The notes: generated by a model from the letters alone, not told the origin. Positions 26,563 to 36,198 are shown, numbered from the stretch's first letter. The stretch is 64,000 bases of DNA from Flavobacterium tistrianum (GCF_003254545.1 NZ_QJRH01000061.1:62001-126000), one strand, 5' to 3'. Numbers and translations: made by a program.

Positions 26563-26651
26563 TTTGTAAGTATAAGTTATAAATTATGAGTTATGAATGT
26601 TTCTAAAACATAACTTTCTGCAAAAGTAAACTATTATCTTGCATTTGCGAA

Positions 26652-27551
26652 TTATTTATGGAGATACAAACTGAGGACAGAACTCAAATCAAAATAATGA
26701 ATTTGCTGCGGATTATTTAAAATAGGTTTTCGAACCAGAGATTCATTTGTAATAAAGTAGTGAAGTCCATCTTTTGTTGCGATTCCTTCTATTTGATGAA
26801 AGGGAAGTTTTATATCTATTCTTCTTTTGCTTCCAGATAAAAAATCATAGTTTTTAAAATCGTAAAGCAGATATAAAAACGGTTTTCCAACTTTAGTATA
26901 GCCGCACAAAGTAATTAGTTTTTTATCTTCTAAATAGGTTGCGCCAGTAACCAAGCCTTTGGTGTCGAGTGTTGCTTTAAATTTTGCAGTTTGCGTTCCT
27001 TCCTGTTTGGGCAAAGCATAAATATTGGTTTTAGACGATTTCCATTGTTTGGTAAACAGATAAATACTGTCTTTAGAAACAATAAAAGCCTCACAGTCAA
27101 AATCGGTTTTGTTGGGTTTTGAAGGAGAAAAATCAGTTTGATCCGAATAAGAGAATGAAATCGTTTCAATAGTTGGACTGCCTTCCAGAAAAGATTTTTT
27201 TTCGATTTTGAGAATTTTCAAATCCGATCGGTTTCCAGAATAGTTGTTTCCAAAATCTCCAATATAAATATGAGTGTCATCTTGCGAGATTTCTTCCCAG
27301 TCGTGATTTACCGCTTGTTCCAAAACGATTTTCTTTTTAATTTTTCCTAAAGAATCTAATCCGTAAATAGTTTTATCGTGATCGTCGTTGTGTGTCCAAA
27401 GCAGATTTTTGAAAGCGATCAAACCCGAAGTTTCTTTTATAGAATCGCTTAGTTGAAAAGAATAGTTGGGTTTTAGCTTCAGTTTTTTTTCATGAATTTG
27501 AGAATAAACGGAATTCGTGATTATTAAAAAGAAAAATAAAATTTTTAGCAT
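26652..27551 (-). CDS. secreted protein of unknown function, possible beta-propeller
   Basis: A 299-residue protein with a signal peptide (MLKILFFFLIITNSVYSQ). The mature part has recurring short blade-like units with Asp-rich turns, for example DWEEISQDDTHIYIGDFGNN (about 92-111) and DFDCEAFIVSKDSIYLFTK, and SGLIAFKNLLWTHNDDHDKT, which suggest a six- or seven-bladed propeller that could bind calcium. Proteins of this look are common in Flavobacteriaceae and unstudied. It lies alone on the minus strand between the ABC-F gene and the divergent exopolysaccharide gene. Confidence 0.75.
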   Translation of the reverse strand: MLKILFFFLIITNSVYSQIHEKKLKLKPNYSFQLSDSIKETSGLIAFKNLLWTHNDDHDKTIYGLDSLGKIKKKIVLEQAVNHDWEEISQDDTHIYIGDFGNNYSGNRSDLKILKIEKKSFLEGSPTIETISFSYSDQTDFSPSKPNKTDFDCEAFIVSKDSIYLFTKQWKSSKTNIYALPKQEGTQTAKFKATLDTKGLVTGATYLEDKKLITLCGYTKVGKPFLYLLYDFKNYDFLSGSKRRIDIKLPFHQIEGIATKDGLHYFITNESLVRKPILNNPQQIHYFDLSSVLSLYLHK

Positions 27552-27700
27552 GAGCGAAATGTTAAGTATGCATAAGATAAAAGTAAAGTTTTAAATAATA
27601 GAAAGAAATAAGTATTTAAAAAATATAATTTAAGTGTTATTTTGCATCACTTTAAGTGTAAAAGTTTTTTTTATTCTTTTGGATAAAACGAAGCCACGCA

Positions 27701-29119
27701 ATGAAAATTTTACAAAAATTATCGCACTACCGAATTTCTCGTTATTACAAGCTTTTGTTTGTAGTTGTTGATGTTGTATTGTTAAATCTTGCGACAATTC
27801 TTTCTGCATTGGCTAGATTTGGCAATTTAGATAAGCTATTATCTAAAGACGAAAGAACCATTTCGCTTTTAGCCATTTTTATATGGGTTGCTTTACTGCT
27901 TCAAAAAGATTCTAATCGAAGCGTGAGAGTTGAACCGATTGAATCAATATTATGGAGAACAATTAAAAAGATTTCTATTCATGCCGCTTTGGTCTCGATA
28001 TTTGTCGTTTACTTAAAATACGTTGATATTTCAAGACTTCGTTTGGTTTATTTTTATCTGATATTTTTTGGACTCTTGATGATTTCGAGGTATTTATCAA
28101 TGAAGCTCTTAAAATACGTTCGAGCAAAAGGATACAATTTTAAGACTTTTATCATTGTAGGAGCCAATAAATCGGGTGAAAAAATTCGTAAAGTGCTGGC
28201 AAAAGACTTAACGTTTGGTTATCGTTTTTTAGGTTTTTTTGATGAAACAAATAATAATCAAGATGTTGATTCAGATTTGATTATTGGAAAATTCAATGAC
28301 GTTGAAAAGTTTGTTATCGACAAAAAAATTGACGAAATGTATGTGGCATTGCATATTGACAATATCGAAATCATTAATGAATTGACCAGAATTTGCGAAC
28401 AAAATATGATTCGTATCAAATTCATTCCAGATTTTCAGCTTTACACAAAAGCTAGCAAAGTAGAAGTTGCTTTTTATGAAAATACGCCCGTTTTAATGTT
28501 TCGTCCAGAACCTTTAGAATTTGCTTCAAACAGACTTTTAAAGAAGTTTTTTGATATTTGTTTTTCTGGACTTGTCATTTTGCTCATTTTTCCTTGGCTG
28601 TTCCCGATTATTATGCTCATTATAAAATTGGAATCGCCAGGACCTGTTTTTTTTAAACAAGAAAGATCCGGAAGAGACAACAGATCTTTTATGTGCATAA
28701 AGTTTAGAAGTATGCATGTAAATGGTATGGCTCATAAAAAACAAGCTGAAAAAGGTGATAGCCGAATTACCAAATTTGGAGCTTTTATCCGTAAAACAAG
28801 TATAGACGAACTTCCTCAGTTTTTTAATGTTTTTCTAGGAGATATGTCTGTCGTAGGACCAAGACCTCACATGGTCAATCTTACAAAAGAATATAGTGAT
28901 CTTATCAATAATTATTTGGTGCGCCAATATGCAAAACCCGGAATTACAGGCTGGGCGCAGGTAAACGGTTTTAGAGGAGAAACAAAGGTTCTAAGCGATA
29001 TGGAAAACAGAGTGGAATATGATATTTGGTATATCGAAAACTGGAGTTTTCTGCTTGATATTAAGATTATCGTAAAAACGGTTATCAATATTTTTAAAGG
29101 TGAAGAAAACGCCTATTAA
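27701..29119 (+). CDS. polyprenyl-phosphate sugar-1-phosphate transferase (WcaJ/WbaP type)
   Basis: A 472-residue membrane enzyme that starts exopolysaccharide or capsule repeat synthesis by moving a sugar phosphate to undecaprenyl phosphate. About four N-terminal membrane helices (about 15-110), a nucleotide-binding-like central domain (FIIVGANKSGEKI at about 149-161), a further helix (about 285-310) and the bacterial sugar transferase domain (about 275-465: GPVFFKQERSGRDNRSF, RKTSIDELPQFFNVFLGDMS, VGPRP, KPGITGWAQVNGFRG). All catalytic motifs are intact. It converges with the CpsB phosphatase gene, 6 bases apart. Confidence 0.93.
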   Translation: MKILQKLSHYRISRYYKLLFVVVDVVLLNLATILSALARFGNLDKLLSKDERTISLLAIFIWVALLLQKDSNRSVRVEPIESILWRTIKKISIHAALVSIFVVYLKYVDISRLRLVYFYLIFFGLLMISRYLSMKLLKYVRAKGYNFKTFIIVGANKSGEKIRKVLAKDLTFGYRFLGFFDETNNNQDVDSDLIIGKFNDVEKFVIDKKIDEMYVALHIDNIEIINELTRICEQNMIRIKFIPDFQLYTKASKVEVAFYENTPVLMFRPEPLEFASNRLLKKFFDICFSGLVILLIFPWLFPIIMLIIKLESPGPVFFKQERSGRDNRSFMCIKFRSMHVNGMAHKKQAEKGDSRITKFGAFIRKTSIDELPQFFNVFLGDMSVVGPRPHMVNLTKEYSDLINNYLVRQYAKPGITGWAQVNGFRGETKVLSDMENRVEYDIWYIENWSFLLDIKIIVKTVINIFKGEENAY

Positions 29120-29125
29120 GTTTTC

Positions 29126-29863
29126 TTAGAATTTAAAAAACTGATTATTCTTAATGACGTCTTTTAAAGAATCAATATTTTTAATTTTTATTTTATCGTC
29201 AAGAGCTGCAATATGCTTTTTATGATGAACATCGGTTCCGCAAAAATCATACATTCCTTTTCCTAAAAGTTCATCAACTATTTTGGCGATTGGAGCTCCA
29301 TAATATTCTACAGTAGAAAGCAGATTCAGTTGAAAAACACAGCCCGCATTTTTTAATTTTTCATATTCCGAAAACTTGTTGTGGTAAAAAACATATCTTT
29401 CAGGATGTGCCAAAACTGGAATGTAGCCCGCTACTTGTATTTCAAAAATGGTTTTGTAAATATTTAAAGGCGCACTTTGATACGACATTTCCACCAAAAC
29501 ATAATTGTCTTTTAAAGTAAGAAGTTTTTCTTCTTTAAAATGATTTTCGAACCAGCTATCTATAAAATATTCGGCGGCAGCTTGAACAGACATTTTAATT
29601 TTATTTTCTTCTAATGCTTTTTGGGTTTCCTGAAGTTTAGATTGAATAATTTCAGGAGAATTATTCCAAACATGATGCTTGATGTGTGGAGTTGTTATAA
29701 TTTGAGAAACCCCAAGCTTTTTCAAAGCCGAAACCAGTTCACTTGATTTTATTATGTTCTGAGCTCCGTCATCAATTCCGGGTAAAATATGAGAATGGAT
29801 ATCTACAAAACTGCCGTCAAACAGTTCTTTTAATGCGGGTTTCGATTTTAGGAATGAAAGCAT
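29126..29863 (-). CDS. CpsB/YwqE-type PHP tyrosine-protein phosphatase
   Basis: A 245-residue PHP-fold metal phosphatase. Metal ligands are in DIHSHILPGIDDGAQ (22-36), TTPHIKHHVW (about 58-67), ILAHPERY (about 152-159) and CGTDVHHKKH (about 212-221). In Gram-positive bacteria this family dephosphorylates the tyrosine kinase that controls capsule chain length. It is convergent with the sugar-phosphate transferase gene, which supports a role in polysaccharide control, but no BY-kinase (Wzc) gene is visible here. Confidence 0.92.
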   Translation of the reverse strand: MLSFLKSKPALKELFDGSFVDIHSHILPGIDDGAQNIIKSSELVSALKKLGVSQIITTPHIKHHVWNNSPEIIQSKLQETQKALEENKIKMSVQAAAEYFIDSWFENHFKEEKLLTLKDNYVLVEMSYQSAPLNIYKTIFEIQVAGYIPVLAHPERYVFYHNKFSEYEKLKNAGCVFQLNLLSTVEYYGAPIAKIVDELLGKGMYDFCGTDVHHKKHIAALDDKIKIKNIDSLKDVIKNNQFFKF

Positions 29864-29974
29864 GTAACAAAAATGTATAAATCAGTTTTATATCGCGCAA
29901 AATTAATCGAGAATTTGTAACAAGACATTTTAGAATTATGCTATATTTGATTTTTAGTAAAAAAGTAAAAAATT

Positions 29975-31165
29975 ATGAAAATAAAAGAGAATTTGTTTAA
30001 TAAGCGTATTGTTTCTATTGATGCTTTGCGCGGAATTACCATTTTTGTAATGATTTTTGTAAACGAACTTGCGAGTATTCAAAACGTACCGCAATGGATG
30101 AAACACATGCCCGCTGATGCCGATGCAATGACTTTTGTTGATTTAGTTTTTCCTGCTTTTTTATTTATTGTCGGAATGTCTATTCCGTTTGCTTTTAATG
30201 CCAGACTCATAAAAGGTGACAGTACAAAAACAATTTGGATGCATACTCTAAAAAGAGCCATTGCGCTTATTGTAATTGGTGTTTTTATGGTCAATGCCGA
30301 ATATGGTTATGATGCTGCAAAAATGATTATCAAGCCTGCATTTTGGGCACTTTTGGCTTATAGTATGCCAATTCCGATTTGGAATAAATACCCAAAAGAT
30401 TTTCCTTTTTGGTTAAAAAATGTATTGCAATACGGAGGTATTTTAGTTCTCATCACGCTCTATTTTATATACATTCAAGATACGGGAGATCGCGGAATGA
30501 CGCCAAAATGGTGGGGAATTCTAGGATTAATAGGTTGGGCATATCTTTTTACAGTAATTTATTATTGGTTGGTTTCAGGAAACTTATGGGCAATGATTGC
30601 TTTTTTAGTTTTTGCCGTTGCTATGAATTCTCTAAATTTAACAGAGAACTCTTTTGTTAGAAACACTTCTTGGCTGAGTTTTATAGCGGGACATCTTACA
30701 CATGTTTCTCTAACTTCCGCAGGAATTATAATTTCTTTATTGTTTTTTGATCGAAAAATAAGTTCCAAAATCAACTGGCCAGTAATTGGTTTTATTGCTT
30801 TATTTACTGCAACTGCAATTTTGCTTCGTCCGTATTTCGGAATTTCAAAAATAAAAGGAACGCCATCTTGGACGATGTTTTCTGCGGCAATTTGTACCGC
30901 TTTGTTCTATTTTCTTTATTGGCTGATGGAAGTTAAAAAACAAACCAAATGGAGTGAATTCTTCATGCCAGCAGCCGCAAACCCATTATTGATTTATATC
31001 TTGCCGGGCGTTATTTATTATTTCTGTAAAGCTATTAATTTTCATATTATACCAGGATATTTCAGAGTAGGTGTTCCTGGAATTTTATGGTCTTTGGTGT
31101 TTTCAATAATTATGCTTTTTGTTATGAAGCTTTTGAACAAATATAAAATTCAGCTGCATCTTTAG
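29975..31165 (+). CDS. DUF5009/HGSNAT-like membrane acyltransferase (first of two)
   Basis: A 396-residue protein with ten or more hydrophobic segments. It begins RIVSIDALRGITIFVMIFVNE, then DLVFPAFLFIVGMSIPFAF (about 52-70), the pattern of the heparan-alpha-glucosaminide N-acetyltransferase relatives (DUF5009/DUF1624) that move acetyl groups across the membrane to sugars. H225-like residues in helix loops (GHLTHVS) are candidate acceptors. It follows the CpsB gene divergently and lies 136 bases before the Omp85 gene. A paralogue is at 43979-45250. Confidence 0.85.
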   Translation: MKIKENLFNKRIVSIDALRGITIFVMIFVNELASIQNVPQWMKHMPADADAMTFVDLVFPAFLFIVGMSIPFAFNARLIKGDSTKTIWMHTLKRAIALIVIGVFMVNAEYGYDAAKMIIKPAFWALLAYSMPIPIWNKYPKDFPFWLKNVLQYGGILVLITLYFIYIQDTGDRGMTPKWWGILGLIGWAYLFTVIYYWLVSGNLWAMIAFLVFAVAMNSLNLTENSFVRNTSWLSFIAGHLTHVSLTSAGIIISLLFFDRKISSKINWPVIGFIALFTATAILLRPYFGISKIKGTPSWTMFSAAICTALFYFLYWLMEVKKQTKWSEFFMPAAANPLLIYILPGVIYYFCKAINFHIIPGYFRVGVPGILWSLVFSIIMLFVMKLLNKYKIQLHL

Positions 31166-31189
31166 CGCTTTAGTCTCGTCACAGTTTTT

Positions 31190-31240
31190 GAGTTTTCAGT
31201 ATGTAAACTGAGACCGAAAACCGCAACTGAAAACTTTCCT
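31190..31240. repeat. CAGTTTTC-type inverted repeat
   Basis: AGTTTTCAGTATGTAAACTG followed by GACCGAAAACCGCAACTGAAAACT forms nested imperfect stems with the same AGTTTTC/GAAAACT words as the pair at 20858-20970. It lies just after the DUF5009 gene and may help end its transcript. Confidence 0.5.
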
Positions 31241-31307
31241 TAAAAACGACCTTAATATTCTTAATAAAATTTTAAATTTGTAAGAGACGGTTTTTAAGAT
31301 ATTGTTT

Positions 31308-32489
31308 GTGAGTGGTTTAAAAATTAAATGCATCTTAATTTTACTTTTAATAGGATCGTTTTGTCAGGCTCAAAATGATAGTACAGCTGTGGGAACTCGA
31401 GATATCTTAGATGTTATTCATAAAATTTTTGATAAACAGGATACTATTCGTCCAGATAGAAAACGAAAACTAACTTTTTCCTTATTGCCAGTTCCCGTTG
31501 GCGTTAATTCCAGCAATGGTTTGGTTGTTTCTTTTCTGACTACTTTTTATTTAGGAGATGCCGAAAGAACCAAAATGTCGCAGATTACCTTTTCGCCTTA
31601 TTTCAGTTTCAGCAATCAATTTGTATTTCCGATCCAATCTTATATCTATACAAGTGATAATAAATGGAATCTTATCGGAGATTATCGTTATATGATTTAT
31701 CCGCAGGATACTTACGGATTGGGAGAAGAAAATACAAAAAAGGAAATCTCTACGCTCGATTATCAGCAATGGCGTTTTTATCAATTTATAACAAGGCAAA
31801 TTGTTGGAAATTACCGTTTGGGAGTTGGTTTTCTTTTCGATAATTATAAAAATATTTCTGAAGAATCTTATATAGACGGAGAAACAGATTATTATAAATA
31901 TATGAATGGCGATTATTCTGATGAGACTTCGTTCGGATTTGCCATTCAAGGTTTGTACGATTCGAGAGAAAACATAATCAATCCAGAACAAGGTTTGTAC
32001 GTCGAAGCCGATTTACGACTCAATACCAGTGGAGTAGAAGGCGATAAGTGGCAGTCTATATATTTTGATGCTCGTAAATACCATTCTTTCAGTAAAACCA
32101 AACATCGGGTTTGGGCATCAAGAGCATTTTTCTGGTCAACTTTTGGAGGAAAACCGCATTATCTGGATTTGCCGAGTATTGGCTGGGATCGTGAAGGAAA
32201 AACGGGTCGTGGATTTACTAAAAACAGGTATAGAAGCAATGCTTTAGTTTATTTTGAAACCGAATACAGGACCGATATCAGTCGTAACGGATTTTTTGGT
32301 GCTGTTTTTTTTACTAATATTTCTTCGGTTTCCAAACTTGACACCTATGAATTTAAAAAATGGAATCCTGCCGTTGGAACAGGAATTCGCATTAAATGGA
32401 ATAAACGCAACGGCAGTAATTTGGCTTTGGATTATGGAATCAGTAAAAACGATTGGTCGTTGCGCCTAGGGTTATCAGAAAATTTCTAA
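31308..32489 (+). CDS. Omp85/BamA-family outer membrane protein (surface antigen D15-like)
   Basis: A 393-residue protein from a GTG at 31308 (an in-frame TTG is at 31302; no ATG exists near the start). A signal peptide ends at SFCQAQ. The mature part starts with a short linker and then a 16-strand-type barrel with alternating aromatic strands (GVGFLFDNYKN, FAIQGLYDSRENIINPEQGLYVEADLRL) ending in a terminal Phe (WSLRLGLSENF). It lacks POTRA repeats, so it is a short Omp85 relative and not BamA. A TAAATTTG -7-like box is at 31273-31280. Function unknown. Confidence 0.82.
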   Translation: MSGLKIKCILILLLIGSFCQAQNDSTAVGTRDILDVIHKIFDKQDTIRPDRKRKLTFSLLPVPVGVNSSNGLVVSFLTTFYLGDAERTKMSQITFSPYFSFSNQFVFPIQSYIYTSDNKWNLIGDYRYMIYPQDTYGLGEENTKKEISTLDYQQWRFYQFITRQIVGNYRLGVGFLFDNYKNISEESYIDGETDYYKYMNGDYSDETSFGFAIQGLYDSRENIINPEQGLYVEADLRLNTSGVEGDKWQSIYFDARKYHSFSKTKHRVWASRAFFWSTFGGKPHYLDLPSIGWDREGKTGRGFTKNRYRSNALVYFETEYRTDISRNGFFGAVFFTNISSVSKLDTYEFKKWNPAVGTGIRIKWNKRNGSNLALDYGISKNDWSLRLGLSENF

Positions 32490-32520
32490 CTTCGGCCAAA
32501 ATCTACAGACTCAATTATTC

Positions 32521-33684
32521 ATGCAATTATCGGTTGTTATTTTAAATTACAATGTGCGTTACTTTCTCGAACAATGCCTTTTAAGTGTTCAGGAAGCAAT
32601 TGCGTCAATCGATGCAGAAATTATTGTAGTTGATAATAATTCATCAGACGAAAGTGTTTTGATGATGAAAGAAAAGTTTTCAGACGTAAAACTGATTGAA
32701 AACAAAGAAAATTTTGGTTTTCCAAAAGGCAATAATATTGGTGTTCGTCAAGCGAAAGGAAAGTACGTTTGTATTTTAAATCCTGATACTGTTGTTGCAG
32801 AAGATACCTTTACAAAGATTCTGGCTTTCGCCGAAAGGCAAAATAATCTCGGAATCATTGGTTGCAAATTAATTGACGGAACTGGAGAATTTCTTCCAGA
32901 AAGCAAACGCGGCATTCCAACGCCTTGGGTTGCCTTCACTAAAATTTTCGGATTGTATAAAATATTTCCCAAAGTAAAACTTTTTAATAAATATTATGCT
33001 CAGCATTTAAGCGAAAATGAAAGTGGAAAAGTAGCTATTCTCGTAGGAGCTTTTATGTTTTTAGAAAGAAAACTATATGAAGATTTAAACGGTTTTGATG
33101 TAAACTGTTTCATGTATGCCGATGATATTGATCTGTCGTATCGCGCTTTACAAATGCAAAAAAGGAATTATTATTTTCATGAAACTACCGTTTTGCATTA
33201 TAAAGGAGAAAGTACAATAAAAGACGAAAAGTATATGATGCGTTTTCAGGAAGCCATGAATTTCTTTTATCAAAAGCACTTTAAGAAATCATGGTTTTTT
33301 AGTTTTTTTATTCAAATTGGCGCTTTTTTGTTTTCAAGTGCTAAAATGTTTCTAGGAAAACCAAAAGAAAACCCATTGCCGGAAAGTTATTTTTTATACT
33401 CCGAAAATGAGAATTTCGCTAAAAAACTGGCTTCGATTTTGGAAAATAAAGTTGGATTTTTAGATTTCAAAGGAGAAAAAATGGTAAATTCGTGCCTAAT
33501 TTTAAAGGGTAAAAAGGCAGAGATCATTTTGGATAATCACTATGTTTCATTCAAAAAATGTATCGAAATCATAGAAACTCTTAAAGATAAGCGGGTTACT
33601 TTTAAAATTTTTCCCAAAAATACGGGTTTTATTATTGGAAGTAATTCAAGGAATGACAGAGGGCAAATCGTGAAAATTGAGTAA
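32521..33684 (+). CDS. glycosyltransferase family 2
   Basis: A 387-residue GT-A enzyme. The nucleotide-sugar fold starts VVILNYNVRYFLEQCLLSV (4-22), VVDNNSSDESV follows (about 37-47), the metal-binding region is NPDTVV (about 92-97), and the acceptor region has FMYADDIDLSYRA (about 196-208). It resembles rhamnosyl-type transferases of the WbbL group. A hydrophobic segment at about 262-280 (FFSFFIQIGAFLFSSAK) may tether it to the membrane. The last 90 residues are an added domain with a Rossmann look. It likely works on surface polysaccharide, 31 bases after the Omp85 gene. Confidence 0.9.
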   Translation: MQLSVVILNYNVRYFLEQCLLSVQEAIASIDAEIIVVDNNSSDESVLMMKEKFSDVKLIENKENFGFPKGNNIGVRQAKGKYVCILNPDTVVAEDTFTKILAFAERQNNLGIIGCKLIDGTGEFLPESKRGIPTPWVAFTKIFGLYKIFPKVKLFNKYYAQHLSENESGKVAILVGAFMFLERKLYEDLNGFDVNCFMYADDIDLSYRALQMQKRNYYFHETTVLHYKGESTIKDEKYMMRFQEAMNFFYQKHFKKSWFFSFFIQIGAFLFSSAKMFLGKPKENPLPESYFLYSENENFAKKLASILENKVGFLDFKGEKMVNSCLILKGKKAEIILDNHYVSFKKCIEIIETLKDKRVTFKIFPKNTGFIIGSNSRNDRGQIVKIE

Positions 33685-33768
33685 AAAATTATATTAAATG
33701 AAATTTATATTTAAAATTTTCATTAATTTCGCAATCTGAAAATCAAAAACATCTTTTAGATTAACAAT

Positions 33769-35124
33769 ATGGCAAGATTTGAATTAAAGCTTCCTAAAAT
33801 GGGAGAAAGTGTCGCTGAAGCAACCGTAACAAACTGGTTGAAAGAAGTTGGAGACAGAATTGAGGCTGATGAAGCCGTACTCGAAATTGCAACAGATAAA
33901 GTTGACAGCGAAGTGCCTAGTGAAGTATCAGGGATTTTAGTTGAGCAATTGTTTGGTAAAGATGATTTAGTGCAAGTAGGACAAACCATTGCTATTATTG
34001 AAACTGAAGGCGGAGAAACAGCAGCGCCAGAAACTGTAAATGCTGTTCAAGAAACTGCCGCTCCTGCAGAAGTTGCCGAAATCGAAAAAACAATCGAAGC
34101 GGTTAAAGAAACGGTAGCTTCTCAAGATTTTTCAGGATCAGATAAATTCTTTTCTCCATTAGTAAAAAATATTGCAAAAGAAGAAGGTCTTTCTTTAAAC
34201 GAACTTGAAAATATTGCAGGTTCTGGAAAAGACGGACGTGTGACTAAAGAAGATATTCTAAAATACGTAGAAGATCGTAAATCGGGTGCTGTTCAAGCTC
34301 CTCAAACAGTTGAAGCTCCAAAAGCAGTTGCTGAAACTCCGAAAGTTGAAGCTCCGAAAGCAGTTGAGCCAATTGTTCAAAAAAGCCAGCAAGCGGTTCC
34401 AGTTTCTGTAAACGGTGCTGACGAAATTGTAGAAATGGACAGAATGCGTAAATTGATTTCAGGTTATATGGTAGCTTCGGTTCAGACTTCGGCTCACGTA
34501 CAATCTTTTATTGAAGTTGACGTAACAAACATTGTGAAATGGAGAGATAAAGTAAAAGCTGCATTTGAGAAAAGAGAAGGCGAGAAATTGACTTTTACTC
34601 CAATTATGATGGAAGCGGTTGCTAAAGCTTTAAAAGATTTTCCTGGAATGAATATATCTGTTGACGGAGATTATATCATTAAAAAGAAAAATATCAATTT
34701 AGGAATGGCGGCAGCGTTGCCAAACGGTAATTTAATTGTTCCTGTAATTAAAAATGCAGATCAGTTGAATTTGGTTGGAATGGCAAAAGCGGTTAACGAC
34801 TTAGGAAATCGTGCGAAAGCTGGAAAACTAAAACCAGATGATACTCAAGGCGGAACTTACACGGTGACAAACGTTGGTACTTTTGGAAGTGTTTTCGGAA
34901 CGCCAATTATCAACCAGCCACAAGTAGGTATTCTAGCTCTTGGTGCAATTCGTAAAGTGCCTGCTGTTATTGAAACTCCAGAAGGTGACTTTATCGGAAT
35001 TCGCCAAAAAATGTTCTTGTCGCACTCATATGATCATAGAGTTGTAGATGGGGCTTTAGGAGGAAGTTTTGTGAAAAGAGTAGCAGAATACTTAGAAGCT
35101 TTTGATGTTGATAGAGATTTCTAA
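33769..35124 (+). CDS. 2-oxo acid dehydrogenase E2, dihydrolipoamide acyltransferase
   Basis: A 451-residue enzyme core subunit. Lipoyl domain 1-76 with lipoyl-lysine K44 (ATDKVDS), an Ala/Pro/Glu linker, peripheral subunit-binding domain at about 127-168 (SPLVKNIAKEEGLSLNEL... GRVTKEDILKYV), a second linker and the catalytic domain with H423 and D427 in DHRVVDG. One lipoyl domain and this PSBD fit the branched-chain or 2-oxoglutarate E2 of Bacteroidetes; which one cannot be told. E1 and E3 genes are not adjacent. A hairpin terminator follows. Confidence 0.92.
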   Translation: MARFELKLPKMGESVAEATVTNWLKEVGDRIEADEAVLEIATDKVDSEVPSEVSGILVEQLFGKDDLVQVGQTIAIIETEGGETAAPETVNAVQETAAPAEVAEIEKTIEAVKETVASQDFSGSDKFFSPLVKNIAKEEGLSLNELENIAGSGKDGRVTKEDILKYVEDRKSGAVQAPQTVEAPKAVAETPKVEAPKAVEPIVQKSQQAVPVSVNGADEIVEMDRMRKLISGYMVASVQTSAHVQSFIEVDVTNIVKWRDKVKAAFEKREGEKLTFTPIMMEAVAKALKDFPGMNISVDGDYIIKKKNINLGMAAALPNGNLIVPVIKNADQLNLVGMAKAVNDLGNRAKAGKLKPDDTQGGTYTVTNVGTFGSVFGTPIINQPQVGILALGAIRKVPAVIETPEGDFIGIRQKMFLSHSYDHRVVDGALGGSFVKRVAEYLEAFDVDRDF

Positions 35125-35145
35125 AATCATTTGAAAAATAAAATC

Positions 35146-35182
35146 AAATCCGATAGGTTTAAAACTTGTCGGATTTTTTTTC
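35146..35182 (+). terminator. terminator of the E2 gene
   Basis: AAATCCGA (35146-35153) pairs with TCGGATTT (35169-35176), extended inward by AGGTTT/AAACTT, and is followed by a T run. It lies 21 bases after the stop codon. Confidence 0.85.
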
Positions 35183-35345
35183 TTTTGTAAGAAAAGAATT
35201 AAGTGGAAATGCGTGGTAAGGTTGTAGGCTTATTTTAGAAAAAGTTAAAATCACGAATTGAAAGCTTTTTTTGGGCAAAAAAACTCAGAATAAAGGAAGA
35301 TATTCCGCTTTAAAAATTACATTTGTAAACTTATAAAAATTAGAA

Positions 35346-36116
35346 ATGGAATTAAAACTTAACAAACCAATTTGCTTTTTTGATCTCGAAACAACGGGAA
35401 TTGATATCGGTAAAGATAGAATCGTAGAAATTTCAATATTCAAAGTTTTTCCTAACGGAAACAAAGAAAGTAAAACCTGGCTGGTAAATCCAACAATTCC
35501 AATTCCTCCACAAACAACTGCAGTTCATGGTATCACTGACGAGAAAGTGGCCAATGAACCAACTTTTGCAGAACTTGCTCCGCACATTCACAATATGATA
35601 AAAGACAGTGATCTTGGCGGATTTAATTCAGATCGTTTCGATATTCCGCTTTTGGCAGAAGAATTGCTTCGCGCAGGAGTCGATTTTGACATGAAAAATA
35701 AAGTTTCTGTAGACGTTCAAACAATTTTTCACAAAATGGAAGAGCGTACATTAAGTGCGGCTTTAAAGTTCTATTGCGGAAAAAGTTTAGACAATGCGCA
35801 TTCGGCAGAAGCTGATACCATGGCGACTTACGAAATCTTGAAAGCGCAGTTAGATCGTTATCCAGAACTGGAAAACGATATAAAATCTTTATCTGAATTT
35901 ACAACACGTAAAAAAATAGCAGATTTTGCCGGAATGATTGCTTTTGATAAAGATGATGAAGAAATTTTTACTTTTGGAAAACATAAAGGTGCAAAAGTGG
36001 AGAAGGTTCTAGAAACAGAGCCAGGATATTTCAGCTGGATCCAAAATGCCGATTTTCCATTGTACACCAAAAAAGTTTTGACAGCAATTAAATTAAGAAA
36101 ATTAAATACGAAGTAA
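35346..36116 (+). CDS. DnaQ-like 3'-5' exonuclease with C-terminal DUF3820-like domain
   Basis: A 256-residue protein. The DEDDh exonuclease core is at about 8-175: FFDLETTGIDIGKDRIVEIS (D13, E15), FNSDRFDIPLL, and HSAEADTMAT with the catalytic His and last Asp. Residues about 205-250 (FTFGKHKGAKVEKVLETEPG, FSWI) are a DUF3820-like module, often fused to or near nucleases. It may act as polymerase III epsilon-like proofreader or an independent repair nuclease. It stands alone, with a CTAAG-type repeat after its stop. Confidence 0.9.
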   Translation: MELKLNKPICFFDLETTGIDIGKDRIVEISIFKVFPNGNKESKTWLVNPTIPIPPQTTAVHGITDEKVANEPTFAELAPHIHNMIKDSDLGGFNSDRFDIPLLAEELLRAGVDFDMKNKVSVDVQTIFHKMEERTLSAALKFYCGKSLDNAHSAEADTMATYEILKAQLDRYPELENDIKSLSEFTTRKKIADFAGMIAFDKDDEEIFTFGKHKGAKVEKVLETEPGYFSWIQNADFPLYTKKVLTAIKLRKLNTK

Positions 36117-36120
36117 GCTT

Positions 36121-36192
36121 CTAAGGTGCTAAGTTTCTAAGGTTCTGAGTTTTTGCCTTAGAAACTTAGCGTCTTAGCATCTTAGAACCTTA
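36121..36192. repeat. CTAAG-type inverted repeat
   Basis: GCTAAGTTTCTAAGG (36128-36142) pairs exactly with CCTTAGAAACTTAGC (36156-36170); further CTTAG words follow to 36192, only seven bases before the FAH start. It separates two genes on the same strand and matches the element at 12558-12631 in design. Confidence 0.75.
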
Positions 36193-36198
36193 AAAGAA

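Noticed and set aside
31551..31991. Minus-strand open frame of 146 codons inside the Omp85 gene
   Set aside because: Antisense to a well-supported beta-barrel gene; hydrophobic translation comes from the complementary codons.
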